Assembly: GCA_038316335.1 (NCBI GenBank)
Contig: JBBQAM010000002.1
Span: 136,182-200,181, forward strand
DNA from: JALHST01 sp038316335
GTDB taxonomy: Bacteria; Bacteroidota; Bacteroidia; Flavobacteriales; Flavobacteriaceae
Length of the DNA: 64,000 nucleotides
Direction: 5' to 3'
Part shown: positions 10,701 to 19,800 of the stretch, in pieces
How the letters are laid out: the number at the start of each line of letters is the position of its first letter
Numbering within the stretch: position 1 is the stretch's first letter
Position numbers and translations under genes: made by a program
Notes under the pieces: generated by a model
What the model was told of the DNA's origin: nothing
Databases searched by the model: none
What the model saw: only the letters and a program-made list of their open reading frames with translations

Positions 10701-11101
10701 ACCTCGTCCAAAGCGGCTGCATCGGGTTCCATTGTCACATTTACGGTACTTTGATTGCCAACGGCTATTTCTACACGTTGAAAACCTAGATAACTGAATA
10801 CCAACACGGCACCACTATTTACCTCTATAGAATAATTTCCGTCAAAATCGGTTTGGGTACCATTGGTTGTCCCCTTGACCACAACGTTGGCTCCTGGAAG
10901 CGGTTGTCCCGCATCATCCAGAACTGTTCCGGTCACCGTTGATTGGAGTGTTGTGCTCCAGTCAACATTTGAAAAATTTGCTTCATGATTTGCCAGCGCA
11001 AACTGCGCTCCAAGACAAACCATCATCGACAAAAACCCTAATCGGAAAATAGAAGTCCTCCCCTTGGGTCTTAACGAATTGTAATCACGTTTTTGATTCA
11101 T
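7790..11101 (-). CDS. SusC/RagA family TonB-linked outer membrane transporter
   Basis: TonB-dependent outer membrane channel that imports the ligand held by the downstream SusD. Order of parts: signal peptide (about 15-38), a CarboxypepD_reg-like domain (about 55-125, VTGTVLDDAGQPLPGANV), the SusC signature LDEVVVTGYQTQTKRE (131-146), a plug domain with GRVAGV and RVRGFNSFGNNAPLYVVDG (to about 255), then a long beta-barrel ending in a hydrophobic-aromatic C-terminal strand (YLISLEIGI). At 1103 residues it is full length. It is the first gene of the susCD transcript, with 377 gene-free bases upstream. No SusR, anti-sigma factor or ECF sigma gene is adjacent in the window, so regulation must lie elsewhere. 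Confidence 0.96.
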   Translation of the reverse strand: MNQKRDYNSLRPKGRTSIFRLGFLSMMVCLGAQFALANHEANFSNVDWSTTLQSTVTGTVLDDAGQPLPGANVVVKGTTNGTQTDFDGNYSIEVNSGAVLVFSYLGFQRVEIAVGNQSTVNVTMEPDAAALDEVVVTGYQTQTKRETTAAVSIVKAEDLAAVPSGNIEQQLQGRVAGVTVLTNGQPGTTSQVRVRGFNSFGNNAPLYVVDGVPTTNVDFINPEDVETAVVLKDAAAASIYGARAANGVIVYVTKQGSRSKRKTQMTLSINSGVTDPNVAGSPKMLNPQDMADWTFQAYRNNAAANGVPVQYTHPQYGPGPNPTFPDYLLAGNQSGVSASDVNLAAIRAAYEANPLETFLIKPNLAGTNWYKEITHIAPLSRISLNFEGGNENGRYFMGISAQNQQGVVLEQNFARYVARFNSEWDIAPWLSIGENFQTTYRATRGIAGGAGGVEVADDESEVLSAYRMPTILPVYDEFGSYASTKAGGFNNPRNPVRRLVRNNGDDKSYGIGGFGNLFLNLKPADGLTLRSSLGGAYSNYYYVDYNYKYLGDSETEASDSFGEGSGYFFSWTFTNTISYEKLFGKHKITVLAGIEALNTGKGRNISGNGINPFSTDLDYQSLSVVNSPVVRSNQFKGANYFSEFGKLDYNFAERYYLTGVIRRDGSSRFGGNNRYGTFPAISGSWRVIAEPFMQNQTFLTDLKIRGGWGQMGNDTNVDPNNQYSLYRSDLGNTFYPIQGQNSGADTGFAQSRIGNPDAKWETSTTTNIGFDASFLNDHLDIELDWWKKDTEDLLYQIPLAGVTGNYAASPSVNIGGMNNTGVDFKIGVNGHITEDLSFEITSTNSFLKNEITALAPGIDFFGDGISYRGINPIRNSVGESISTFFGYEVIGYFNSQAEVDSSPAQDGKGLGRFRYADVNGDGAITPDDRTVIGHAVPDYTGGMDILLRFKNLEFQAFFSGSYGNEIFNQSKWFRDFFGTFEGSAKGVAAFNSWTPALGNNAAAPIWESASNISTSGAANSWYVEDGSYLRLAQLRLGYNFDTRLMDKIGIAKLKLGLSANNIWTLTNYSGLDPQVAGPDTNFGIDVGNYPVTPSYLISLEIGI

Positions 11102-11478
11102 AATCCTTGTTGTTTGTTAGTTTAAATTAATGTTGAGTTAGCTGGGTTCTTTGAATGTCAAAATTTGATCATATGTTAAAAAAAACCCAAATCGGGAATA
11201 ATATTAGCAAAAATATGTGAAATAAGCTCATTTAACCCCTTATATTTTGTCAAATATTGATACTAAAATTTTATTGGCACCTAAGGTACTATCGCTTAAA
11301 AAGCCCTAATCTATTGGGGTATTAGACTATTTTTACAACGATTGTCGAATTTGTTAAATCTTTTATGCCTGTCACAAAATACACGCGATTTCAAATAAAT
11401 CCGCCGTTTTATCGAAATCCCTATATCGTTGTAGATTGCCTAAAATTTAGAAGTTATTTTAGCGAAAATTGTACTTTT
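11102..11478. other. Gene-free region upstream of susC
   Basis: AT-rich stretch of 377 bases between the susC start and the end of the methyltransferase gene. It should hold the susC promoter and leader. On the minus strand TATTTTTG at 11215-11208 matches the TAnnTTTG box, but no TTTG sits at the expected spacing. A weak imperfect inverted repeat is visible near 11308-11330 (CTAAT ... ATTAG). No ORF with coding character was found. Confidence 0.6.
11208..11215 (-). promoter_or_regulatory. Candidate -7 box for susC
   Basis: The minus strand reads TATTTTTG, an exact TAnnTTTG match, about 107 bases upstream of the susC ATG. No -33 TTG/TTTG is found 17-23 bases further upstream, so this rests on one 8-mer in AT-rich DNA. 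Confidence 0.3.
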
Positions 11479-12657
11479 TTAGCACTGGCTACACCTAATT
11501 ATCACAGGTGCCCCTTTTAGGGTCGAACAAAAGAATAAGTAGGTATCCCCACCCTCTAAGATCTTGAATTTTTTACGGAGGTTGGCAACACTGTCCTTAA
11601 AATTGCGCGTAGTAATGTTCGCCTTCCGTATATCTAACTTCCTAAATTCATCCCCCTTGTATGAAAAGACCCCCGTAATTCTGAAACGGCGCCCTGGAAA
11701 TTCGATCGGCTCATCTGAGGTATACAAATGCGTATGCTCTTGTAATTTTGCGAGTTTATAGAAATTTCCAACCGTTTTAAATGCACCCGATTTCATAATG
11801 GCCGCATTTGGCTCATATAAATAGGTACCGGGCACCGCGTATCTGGAAATTGCACTATTTTCGTCTGAATAGTTGAATATAAATTGTTGAGTAGTGGTCT
11901 TTTTAAAATTGATGGTCTTAATCGTAATGGTCTCGGCATATTCTTTTTCCAAGATCCACAAGAGCTCCTTGACTTCATTGTCAACAGCCACCACGTGAAT
12001 TTCTTTTACATGGCAGAAGGCGTCAATTCCAGCTGTAATATCCAGTAAAGGCGAAGTCTTAATCAGGATGTTGTTGGTCTTTTGAAGGAGTAGATCTAAA
12101 TGTTCGGGAACATTCGGGGTACAATCTTCCAATCTGAATACTTTCCCTTTCCGGTCATCGCGTCTAGAAGGGTCGATATAAATCCAATCGAACTGTTTCT
12201 CGGACGATTTCAGAAAGGCGATGCCGTCTTTCGTTTCGCAACGAACATTGTCGCATCGCAAAACATCAAAATTATAGCGGGCTATTTCTGAAAGCCGTTT
12301 GTTGATTTCGCAATGAACGACCGCATCGAATTTTGTGGAAAGGAAAAAAGAATCGACACCGAATCCACCGGTTAGATCAGCCAATGAATTCCCGTGTGCA
12401 ATTTCGGCTTTATAGCGCGCAGTAATTTCAGAGGATGTTTGTTCCAATGATACCTTGTTCGGATAATAAATTTTTGGGGTTTTGTACCAAGTGGGAAGTT
12501 TTGTCCTGCATTTATTTCTGGCAATCAGCTGTTCAACCAGTTCTTGGTTCGTAACCTCTTCAAAAAGTGGTTTTTTAAGCAATACTGACATGATGTCAGT
12601 ATTGTTATTATTTACTATATAATCCTGTATACCAGTATTTAATATGTTTTTATTCAA
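11479..12657 (-). CDS. Class I SAM-dependent methyltransferase with THUMP-like domain
   Basis: Predicted nucleic-acid-modifying methyltransferase of a family common in Bacteroidota and annotated as THUMP-like-domain methyltransferase. The SAM-binding motif I is SLADLTGGFGVDS (about residue 93), followed by VVHCEINKRLS and the catalytic-type loop WIYIDPSRRD (D-P-S-R, resembling the DPPY/DPSR motif of RNA or DNA amino-methyltransferases). The C-terminal third holds the THUMP-like region. TTG at 12655-12657 is the preferred start: it lies 7 bases from the upstream stop and its N-terminus (MNKNILNTGIQDYI) fits the family as I know it. An in-frame ATG at 12591 sits inside a perfect palindrome. It is the last gene of a minus-strand run. 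The methylation target is unknown. Confidence 0.82.
   Translation of the reverse strand: MNKNILNTGIQDYIVNNNNTDIMSVLLKKPLFEEVTNQELVEQLIARNKCRTKLPTWYKTPKIYYPNKVSLEQTSSEITARYKAEIAHGNSLADLTGGFGVDSFFLSTKFDAVVHCEINKRLSEIARYNFDVLRCDNVRCETKDGIAFLKSSEKQFDWIYIDPSRRDDRKGKVFRLEDCTPNVPEHLDLLLQKTNNILIKTSPLLDITAGIDAFCHVKEIHVVAVDNEVKELLWILEKEYAETITIKTINFKKTTTQQFIFNYSDENSAISRYAVPGTYLYEPNAAIMKSGAFKTVGNFYKLAKLQEHTHLYTSDEPIEFPGRRFRITGVFSYKGDEFRKLDIRKANITTRNFKDSVANLRKKFKILEGGDTYLFFCSTLKGAPVIIRCSQC
12580..12604. repeat. Perfect 25-bp palindrome near the 5' end of the methyltransferase gene
   Basis: Left arm CAATACTGACAT (12580-12591) and right arm ATGTCAGTATTG (12593-12604) are exact reverse complements around a single central G. 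It lies within codons 18-26 counted from the TTG start and overlaps the alternative ATG start at 12591. It could be a protein-binding operator or an mRNA hairpin that affects initiation. Confidence 0.85.
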
Positions 12658-12664
12658 TGTAATA

Positions 12665-13765
12665 CTATAATTTTTCGGTAATCGATTTCACCAATTTGTT
12701 TTCGGCGAAAAATTCCTTTAAAATCACTTTTAGTACCGTGTAACCTGGGACGGCAACGATCATTCCGACAACACCAAAGAGCAGCCCTGCGATGATGATG
12801 ACCAAGAAGATTTCAAGAGGATGTGACTTCACGCTATTTGAAAAAATAACGGGTTGCGAAAAGAAATTATCGACCAATTGACCTATGGCCAGCCCAATCA
12901 AAACTTGTCCCGTTTTGGGTAGGATTACGTCGCTAAAATCGGCTCCCAAATTACTGGTCATAGTAAGGATTATCATTATAACGGCACCAATAATAGGCCC
13001 TATATATGGAATAATATTGAACAAGGCGCACAAAAAGGCAATCACGACGGCGTTTTCGATGCCGACGAGGAACAGTACCAGGCTATAAATCACGAATAAG
13101 ATGAAAATCTGCAAGAGGAGCCCTACGAAATAGCGTGAAAGCAGGTTGTTGATCTTGAGTATGGAGGCAATCGTGTGCTCTTCCTTATCTGCCGGGACGA
13201 TTAACAAAACCGAATTCTGGAGCAACTTGCGATCTTTTAAAAAGAAAAACGAAATGAAGAGTACTGAGAAGAGCCCGAGGCTAATATTACTCAAGATGCC
13301 TAAAAACGAATTAAGAAAATTGGGGATGAATCCGACATCGAGGCCTTCCAGCATGTTTTTTTTGAGATCGCCTTCTTGGATAATCTCACTGACCATCTCA
13401 GGGGGTGCCTTGAAGTAATGCGAAATCTCCCAGTAGAGGGTATTAAGGCTTTTTTGAAGCTCGTCAATGTTCAATAATTTTAGATTATGTCCCTGCTCCG
13501 AGATCAAGGGAACAAAAAGGGCGAATATTCCAATAAATAGGGTTACCATAAGCAGCATGGTCAAGACCACGGCCAAGGTATTGGGAAATTTTAGTTTCAA
13601 TCGCAGAAAGAATACCACCGGGCTCCCTATAAGCGCGATTACGGAAGCGATTACCAAGTAGGCGATCACCGACTGAATTTTGTACAGTAAATACATGACA
13701 AGCGCGCAGGCGACTATCGTCCAGAACGCCCGCAAAATACCTTTTGAAATGACCCTTGAATTCAT
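12665..13765 (-). CDS. AI-2E family (PerM/UPF0118) membrane permease
   Basis: Polytopic inner membrane protein of 366 residues. The N-terminus has paired membrane segments (FWTIVACALVMYLLYKIQ, VIAYLVIASVIALIGSPVVF), then a helical soluble stretch (about 90-150), then further segments with the family signatures CALFNIIPYIGPIIGAV, GQVLIGLAIGQLVDNF and ISNSVKSHPLEIFLVII-like HPLEIFLVIIIAGLLFG. Family members include TqsA (AI-2 export) and YdiK/PerM, and others are tied to Na+/H+ exchange or unknown substrates; the name AI-2E does not prove quorum-signal export here. It lies 3 bases after the DUF4159 gene and 7 bases before the methyltransferase gene, consistent with one transcript. Confidence 0.9.
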   Translation of the reverse strand: MNSRVISKGILRAFWTIVACALVMYLLYKIQSVIAYLVIASVIALIGSPVVFFLRLKLKFPNTLAVVLTMLLMVTLFIGIFALFVPLISEQGHNLKLLNIDELQKSLNTLYWEISHYFKAPPEMVSEIIQEGDLKKNMLEGLDVGFIPNFLNSFLGILSNISLGLFSVLFISFFFLKDRKLLQNSVLLIVPADKEEHTIASILKINNLLSRYFVGLLLQIFILFVIYSLVLFLVGIENAVVIAFLCALFNIIPYIGPIIGAVIMIILTMTSNLGADFSDVILPKTGQVLIGLAIGQLVDNFFSQPVIFSNSVKSHPLEIFLVIIIAGLLFGVVGMIVAVPGYTVLKVILKEFFAENKLVKSITEKL

Positions 13766-13768
13766 TGG

Positions 13769-14419
13769 TTAATTTTTAAAAACGTAAGAAATGATATTGG
13801 CCCCCATTTTCAGCGCTTTTTCGCGGACGTCCTGAGGATCGTTGTGAACTTCCGGGTCTTCCCAGCCATCACCTAGGTCGCATTCGTACGTAAATAATAA
13901 AACAAGTCGATTTTCATAAAATATGCCAAATGCCTGGGGCCTTTTTCGATCATGTTCATGAATTTTAGGCAACCCATCAGGGAAGGTATATTCTTGTGAA
14001 AATATGGGATGATCGGGTCCCAATTCTACCAATTCGGTTTCTGGAAAAACCTTGATGAGTTCCTTGCGCAAATAGGGTTCCATGCCATAATTGTCATCGA
14101 TATGTAAAAAACCGCCTGCGATTAAATAGGTTCGTAGATTTTCAGCTTCCTCTGCAGAAAAGACCACATTGCCATGCCCGGTCATATGCAAAAACGGATA
14201 TTGAAAGATATTCACATTGCCCACTTCCACCGTTTCCGACTTCACATTCAATCTAGTACCGATGTTGTCGTTACAGAATTTGATCAGATTAGGGAGTGAG
14301 GTAGGGTTGGCGTACCAGTCGCCTCCTCCTTTATATTTCAAGAGGGCAATTTCCTGTGCAGGGCAACCGATCCAGAAGAGGAAGCTAAAAGAAACCAATA
14401 GTAATCTACGACAATTCAT
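13769..14419 (-). CDS. DUF4159 domain protein, exported
   Basis: Protein of 216 residues whose length and sequence fit the DUF4159 family, a glutamine-amidotransferase-like fold of unknown function. A signal or lipoprotein leader is visible (LLLVSFSFLFWIGCPAQ). Conserved-looking segments are LLKYKGGGDWYANPTSLPNL, FLHMTGHGNVVFS, LRTYLIAGGFLHIDDNYG (the family's G-G-hydrophobic-D-D loop) and RKRPQAFGIFYENRLVLLFTY. The gene is 3 bases upstream of the AI-2E permease gene and 22 bases downstream of rsmE. Its genomic partnership with rsmE and the permease is what I would expect in this family, but no reaction is known. Confidence 0.82.
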   Translation of the reverse strand: MNCRRLLLVSFSFLFWIGCPAQEIALLKYKGGGDWYANPTSLPNLIKFCNDNIGTRLNVKSETVEVGNVNIFQYPFLHMTGHGNVVFSAEEAENLRTYLIAGGFLHIDDNYGMEPYLRKELIKVFPETELVELGPDHPIFSQEYTFPDGLPKIHEHDRKRPQAFGIFYENRLVLLFTYECDLGDGWEDPEVHNDPQDVREKALKMGANIISYVFKN

Positions 14420-14441
14420 GTTTTAAAGATACGATATAAGG

Positions 14442-15149
14442 TTATTCGTTGTTGACAACCGCTACAATGGTACATGCAACTAAGGCCGCTGTTTCGGTAC
14501 GCAGGCGATTCTCCCCCAATGAAATTGGTAAAAAGCCTTTTTCTTTCGCCAAATTGATTTCCTCGTGTGAAAAATCGCCTTCAGGACCGATCAAAATCGT
14601 AATGTCCCTATCGGGCAGAACCCGTCGCATTAAATCCATCTTTTCGCTCTCTTCACAATGGGCGATGAATAAGAACCCTTTCTTTTCTGTATTCATAAAA
14701 TCAGTAAAGGAAATAGCATCGTTTACTTTTGGAAGATACAATTGCAACGATTGTTTCATGGCGGCCTGAACAACTTTTTGAATGCGTTCAAGCTTAATGA
14801 TTTTCCGTTCAGATCGCGCACAAAGAATTGGTGTTATTTCACTCACACCGATTTCTGTGGCTTTTTCCAAAAACCACTCAAATCGATCATTGTTTTTGGT
14901 AGGTGCTACAGCCATATGCAACGCATATCTTTTCTGATGTCTTTTGGTTTTACCTATAATTTCGACTTCACACCTTTTAAGGTCTGCCGTACGAAGACGT
15001 GCCTCATAAAGAGCTCCTTTCCCATTGGTGATATGTAGCAAGTCACCTTCTTTTTTCCGAAGCACTTTGATTATGTGTCGGCTTTCCTCGGCATCAAATG
15101 TGAATCGGGAATGTGCATCATCTAGGGAAGCATTGTAAAAAAGTTGCAT
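14442..15149 (-). CDS. rsmE: 16S rRNA (uracil1498-N3)-methyltransferase
   Basis: SPOUT-class methyltransferase that makes m3U1498 in the 30S decoding region. The N-terminal PUA-like part begins MQLFYNASLDDAHSRFTFDAEESRHIIKV in outline (HIIKVLRKKEGD), followed by the SPOUT knot: MAVAPTKNNDRFEWFLEKATEIGV, ILCARSERK, AAMKQSLQLYLPKV, then the SAM-binding ILIGPEGDFSHEEI and LGENRLRTETAALVA. Length of 235 residues is normal. It is followed closely by the DUF4159 gene. Identification is secure from the knot motifs. Confidence 0.95.
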   Translation of the reverse strand: MQLFYNASLDDAHSRFTFDAEESRHIIKVLRKKEGDLLHITNGKGALYEARLRTADLKRCEVEIIGKTKRHQKRYALHMAVAPTKNNDRFEWFLEKATEIGVSEITPILCARSERKIIKLERIQKVVQAAMKQSLQLYLPKVNDAISFTDFMNTEKKGFLFIAHCEESEKMDLMRRVLPDRDITILIGPEGDFSHEEINLAKEKGFLPISLGENRLRTETAALVACTIVAVVNNE

Positions 15150-15183
15150 ATTTTCAGATCGTTTCGTTGGGAAGCGTTACGTA

Positions 15184-15531
15184 TTAATTGATTTTCGTCG
15201 TATGCATGGCATGCTCGATGCCCAAGGAAATCCAAAAATGCAGCTGTTCCCCGTTACCGTATCCGCCTGGGGAAACAAACACGAATTCCTTCATGGGTCG
15301 TTTTGTAAAGTCCATTGGGCGCACATGTTTCAAGGCCAACAGCTCGTCCATTTTGTCTGCTATTACCCGCACCATAAGATCATCTTTAATGGCGCCTACC
15401 GTCATTTTCCCCTTGTATAAAAAAGCGATTCCCCCGAACATTTTTTTTTCGCTTACATATCCGCGTATTTCCTCTGGAAAAATAGTGATAAGATCACGAA
15501 TCCTATTTGCTAACTCCAACTGATAGGCCAT
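15184..15531 (-). CDS. TfoX N-terminal domain-like protein
   Basis: Small cytoplasmic protein of 115 residues matching the N-terminal domain of TfoX/Sxy. Family features seen: IRDLITIFPEEIRGYVSEKKMFGGIAFLYKGKM in outline (KKMFGGIAFLYKGKMTVGA), DDLMVRV, and RPMDFTKRPMKEFVFV near the C-terminus. Gammaproteobacterial TfoX governs competence, but stand-alone one-domain copies are widespread in Bacteroidota and have no established role. It sits between rsmE (34-base gap) and tsaD (17-base gap) in a minus-strand run. Confidence 0.85.
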   Translation of the reverse strand: MAYQLELANRIRDLITIFPEEIRGYVSEKKMFGGIAFLYKGKMTVGAIKDDLMVRVIADKMDELLALKHVRPMDFTKRPMKEFVFVSPGGYGNGEQLHFWISLGIEHAMHTTKIN

Positions 15532-15548
15532 ACGATAAAGATAATGAT

Positions 15549-16571
15549 TTAAAGGGTATATCTCGCCTTGGCACTTACGGTAGCATCGGTAAATTGCCGC
15601 TCACGAAATTTTAAGTATCCAACGATCCCAATCATGGCGGCGTTATCGGTACAATACTCAAATTTAGGAATATAGGTCGTCCATCCATAGTTGGTTTGGG
15701 CGTCGTTGAGGGCCCGGCGTATCCCAGAATTGGCAGATACTCCGCCACCAATGGCAACCTGTGGGATTCCAGTTTTTTTTACGGCCTTTTTCAATTTATC
15801 CATTAAAATTTCAATAATTGTAAATTGAATCGATGCACAAATATCGTTCAGATTTTTGTTTATAAAATTGACATCGCGTTCGGTTTCCCGCTGAATAAAA
15901 TACAGGATGCTCGTTTTGAGGCCACTAAAGCTAAAATCAAGACCCTCGACTTTTGGTTTTGGAAAATGAAAGGCCTTCGGGTTCCCGAGCTGTGCATACC
16001 GATCCACCAAGGGTCCACCAGGATATGGCAATCCGAGTAGCTTTGCACTTTTGTCAAAAGCTTCACCAACGGCATCATCAAGGGTTTGGCCGAGCACCTC
16101 CATATCAAAAAAGTCATTTACACGCACGATTTGTGTATGTCCGCCACTTATCGTCATCGCCAAAAATGGAAACTGCGGCATCAGGTTCTTTTCATCCTCG
16201 ATAAAATGGGCCAAAATATGGGCCTGCATATGGTTAACTTCAATCAGTGGAAGACCGAGGCCCAATGCCAAAGACTTGGCAAATGAGATACCTACCAATA
16301 AAGAACCCATAAGTCCTGGCCCCCGCGTAAAAGCTATGGCGGATAACTGTTTTTTGTCGATATTTGCGAGTGTCAAAGCCTGGTGTACTGTTGGTACGAT
16401 ATTTCGTTGGTGCGCCCTTGAGGCCAGTTCGGGTACAACGCCCCCATATTCCTCATGGATTTTTTGGGTGGCAACGACATTGCTAAGGGTTTTATTATTG
16501 CACAATACGGCCGCCGAAGTATCATCACATGAAGATTCAATGGCGAGGATGTAAATAGTTTTGAGATCCAT
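15549..16571 (-). CDS. tsaD: tRNA N6-adenosine threonylcarbamoyltransferase
   Basis: Catalytic subunit that transfers the threonylcarbamoyl group to A37 of ANN-decoding tRNAs. ATG 16571 is chosen: it gives 340 residues beginning MDLKTIYILAIESSCDDTS, the normal length and start, while an upstream in-frame ATG at 16682 adds 37 residues unlike the family. Visible motifs are the phosphate loop IESSCDDTSAAV, the metal-binding HMQAHILAHF, FLAMTISGGHTQIV, DDAVGEAFDKSAKLLGLPYPGG and VAIGGGVSANSGIR. It is divergent from tamB. The partner proteins TsaB, TsaC and TsaE are not in the window. Confidence 0.96.
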   Translation of the reverse strand: MDLKTIYILAIESSCDDTSAAVLCNNKTLSNVVATQKIHEEYGGVVPELASRAHQRNIVPTVHQALTLANIDKKQLSAIAFTRGPGLMGSLLVGISFAKSLALGLGLPLIEVNHMQAHILAHFIEDEKNLMPQFPFLAMTISGGHTQIVRVNDFFDMEVLGQTLDDAVGEAFDKSAKLLGLPYPGGPLVDRYAQLGNPKAFHFPKPKVEGLDFSFSGLKTSILYFIQRETERDVNFINKNLNDICASIQFTIIEILMDKLKKAVKKTGIPQVAIGGGVSANSGIRRALNDAQTNYGWTTYIPKFEYCTDNAAMIGIVGYLKFRERQFTDATVSAKARYTL

Positions 16572-16756
16572 TGGCTTTGGAACAAAAATTGTGTAATTGT
16601 TATGAAATATGATTTGGATTTTTATAGCTTGCCTTTGAATCAAATACGGCATGATTTTGCAAAAACACCGGCAAATGATCAAATATCATAACAAGGTTAT
16701 GTGCTAAGGGATTTATAAAAAAATAATTGGCATATTTCATAAAAGTCTCTGAAGTA

Positions 16757-16764
16757 CAAAGGTA
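16757..16764 (-). promoter_or_regulatory. Candidate -7 box for tsaD
   Basis: The minus strand reads TACCTTTG, an exact TAnnTTTG match, with a TTTTTTG about 16 bases upstream that could be the -33 element. It would give a leader of roughly 180 bases before the tsaD ATG, which is long, so the assignment is tentative. Confidence 0.35.
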
Positions 16765-16814
16765 AAACATAAAGCCCTATCAAAAAACTTAGAAAAATAC
16801 TGGTAAGAACGCTG

Positions 16815-19800
16815 ATGGTGCTGGTCTTGCTTTGTGTTTTGGGTACTTTGGTGCTTTCCTTGCCTATTGTTCAGACGCGTTTTGCGCAATATGCCACGAA
16901 TAGGATCAATATTGAGTTTGGCACGAATATCAACATCGATCGACTGCGGGTCTCCCTGATTTCCTGGGACACCCAACTCGACAAAGTCTATGTTCAGGAT
17001 TATAAGAACGATACTCTGTTTTATATTGACAGAATTACCACATCGATACTTAGTTTGCGCAACTTGGCCAAAGGGAGATTAGAGTTCGGTGCTATTTCCA
17101 TAGACCATCTTGACTTTAATCTAAAGACCTACAAGGGAGAATCGAATACGAATTTGGAGGTTTTTATTGATAAGCTGGATGACAAGCAACCACGTGCCCC
17201 GGGAACCCCACCTTTCTTTTTTTCCTCTTCCGATGTTGAAATCGATAAAAGTACTTTCAAATATAGCGATGAAAACCTGGTAAAGTCCGAATTTCTCAAT
17301 TTCAAGGATTTATTTATTTCGGCAAAGGATTTCCAGATTATTGGCCCTGAGGTCACTACCGCGATTTCCGATATGTCCTTTATGAGCAGCAAAGGCATCA
17401 ATGTGAATCGGCTGGCGACCGATTTCAAATATAGCAAACAACAAATGCGGTTCGACTCTTTAAATATTCGGACCACAGAATCAGATATCAAAGGAAACCT
17501 TGTATTTAATTATGATCGTCAGGATTTTGTTGATTTTTTGAACAAGGTCAAAATAACCGCAAATTTTGAGGAATCGACCGTGGCCTTTGATGAGATCAAT
17601 TTGCTATATGATGAATTCGGAAAAGGTAAAAAGGCCTCTTTTTCTGCGAATATTAGCGGTGTCCTGAACGATCTGAACACCGATGAACTCTTTTTGCAGT
17701 CAGATAATTCGGGCATACGGGGCGATTTCAATTTTAAAAATCTTTTCTCCAAAGAGGAACCTTTTTTAATGGTTGCCCAAATGAAAAACGTAACATCGAG
17801 TTATTACGAGCTACGTTCACTTTTACCGAATATCCTAGGTAAAGCGATACCATCGACCTTCCAGAAGCTAGGACAGTTCACGATTCGGGGAGATGCCGAG
17901 GTTTCAGAGTCCTCAATTACCGCCAAGGCAAACCTGAATACCGCCTTGGGAAGTAGTTATGTAGATTTAGACCTTGTTAATATCAATCATATTGACAATG
18001 CCTACTACAAAGGTTTCGTAGCGCTAATCGATTTTGATTTGGGCGCATTATTGGAAAACCAACAAATTGGCAAGACCTCATTGGATTTTAATGTGGAAGG
18101 CCGAGGTTTTACGCAGGAGAACTTGAATACCGAGGTCATAGGACAAATCTATTCGATGATTTTCAACCGCTATGAATATAAGGACATTAAGGTTTCTGGG
18201 GTTTTGAAAGAACAGCTGTTCGATGGTACCTTGGTAAGTAATGATGAGAACCTGCAGTTTAATTTCAAGGGATTGGCAGATTTTGGCAAAGATCGCAACG
18301 ATTTCAATTTTATCGCCAACGTAGCGTATGCAGATCTTAAAAAGTTGAATTTTATCAAGGATAGTGTATCCATCTTCAAGGGGAATGTTACTATGGATGT
18401 AACCGGGAACACGTTGGATAATTTAACCGGCGATATAAAATTTACCAAGACCATTTTTCAGAATAAGAACGATACCTATTATTTTGAGGATTTCAAGATT
18501 TCATCCACATTTGAGAACGATACCACGCGCATAATCGATATCAATTCCCCGGATATTATAACGGGTTTTATGAAAGGCAATTTTAAGGTGAATGAATTGG
18601 GCAAACTGGTACAGAATTCCTTGGGAAGCATCTATACCAACTACAAACCATTTGAAATTTCGAATGGGCAGACGATTGCTTTCAATTTCAAGATATATAA
18701 TAAAATCGTGGATGTTTTCTTTCCCGATGTGAAATTTGATCCAAATACGTTCATTAAAGGGAATATCATTGCCGACGATGGTGATTTTAAACTAAATTTC
18801 AAATCTCCTAGTATCATCGCTTATGGTAATGAAGCCGATAGTATAGAGGTTAAGATCGACAATAAGAATCCCCTTTTCAATACGTTTGTTTCGGTCGGAA
18901 ATTTAAAAACGAAATACTATGATGTCAAGGATTTTAATCTGATCAACACCACTTTAAAGGACACCCTTTTCTTTAGGGCCGAATTTAAGGGGGGCAGTGC
19001 CTTTAATGATAGCTATAATCTGAACTTTTATCACACCTTCAACAAGGAAAACAAATCGGTAATCGGCCTAAAAACCTCGGATGTAAGTTTTAAGGGCAAT
19101 AAATGGATCCTGAACAAGGATGGGGATAATAAGAACAAGGTAATCTTCAACCGTTCGCTCGACAGTATTTCTATTCAGGAAATAGTCATGAATAATAGCC
19201 AACAAGAGCAAATTCGCCTTAAGGGCCAATTGGCAGACTCTACCTACAAAGATTTGGAACTACAGTTTAAAATCGTCTCCTTGAACAAAATAACGCCTGC
19301 CATCACGGGTTTAAAGCTACAAGGCGAGGTGAATGGCACCTTGAACGTATTTCAAAAAGATGGCGTATATCTGCCTTCTTCAAACCTTCGTATCGGTCAA
19401 TTTTCAATCAACGACATGCGTATGGGCGATCTGACAATTGGTATTGCAGGAAACCGCGATCTTACCGAATTCGTAGTCAATGCTGACATTAATGATAAGG
19501 GCAAGGAAAAATTGAGCGTTGCCGGAAAAATATTGAACAAGGGCGATTTTCCAGAGGCTGATCTTTTGGCCAACTTCACCGATTTTGATTTAGAACCCTT
19601 TAGTCCGCTAGGAGAGGATATTATCTCGAATATTCGAGGTGATCTTAGTGGGAATGCCCGCATAAAAGGCAATATCGATAACCCTGACTTCAGTGGCATA
19701 CTCACCTTGGATAATGCTGGCTTGGGAATTCCGTATTTAAATGTCGATTATAACTTTGCTCCAAATTCACGGGTAAACCTGGTCAATAAATCATTTGATT

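Noticed and set aside
13146..13418. 90-codon plus-strand frame within the AI-2E permease gene
   Set aside because: Antisense to a well supported membrane protein gene.
16051..16554. 167-codon plus-strand frame in tsaD
   Set aside because: Shadow of the conserved tsaD coding sequence on the other strand.
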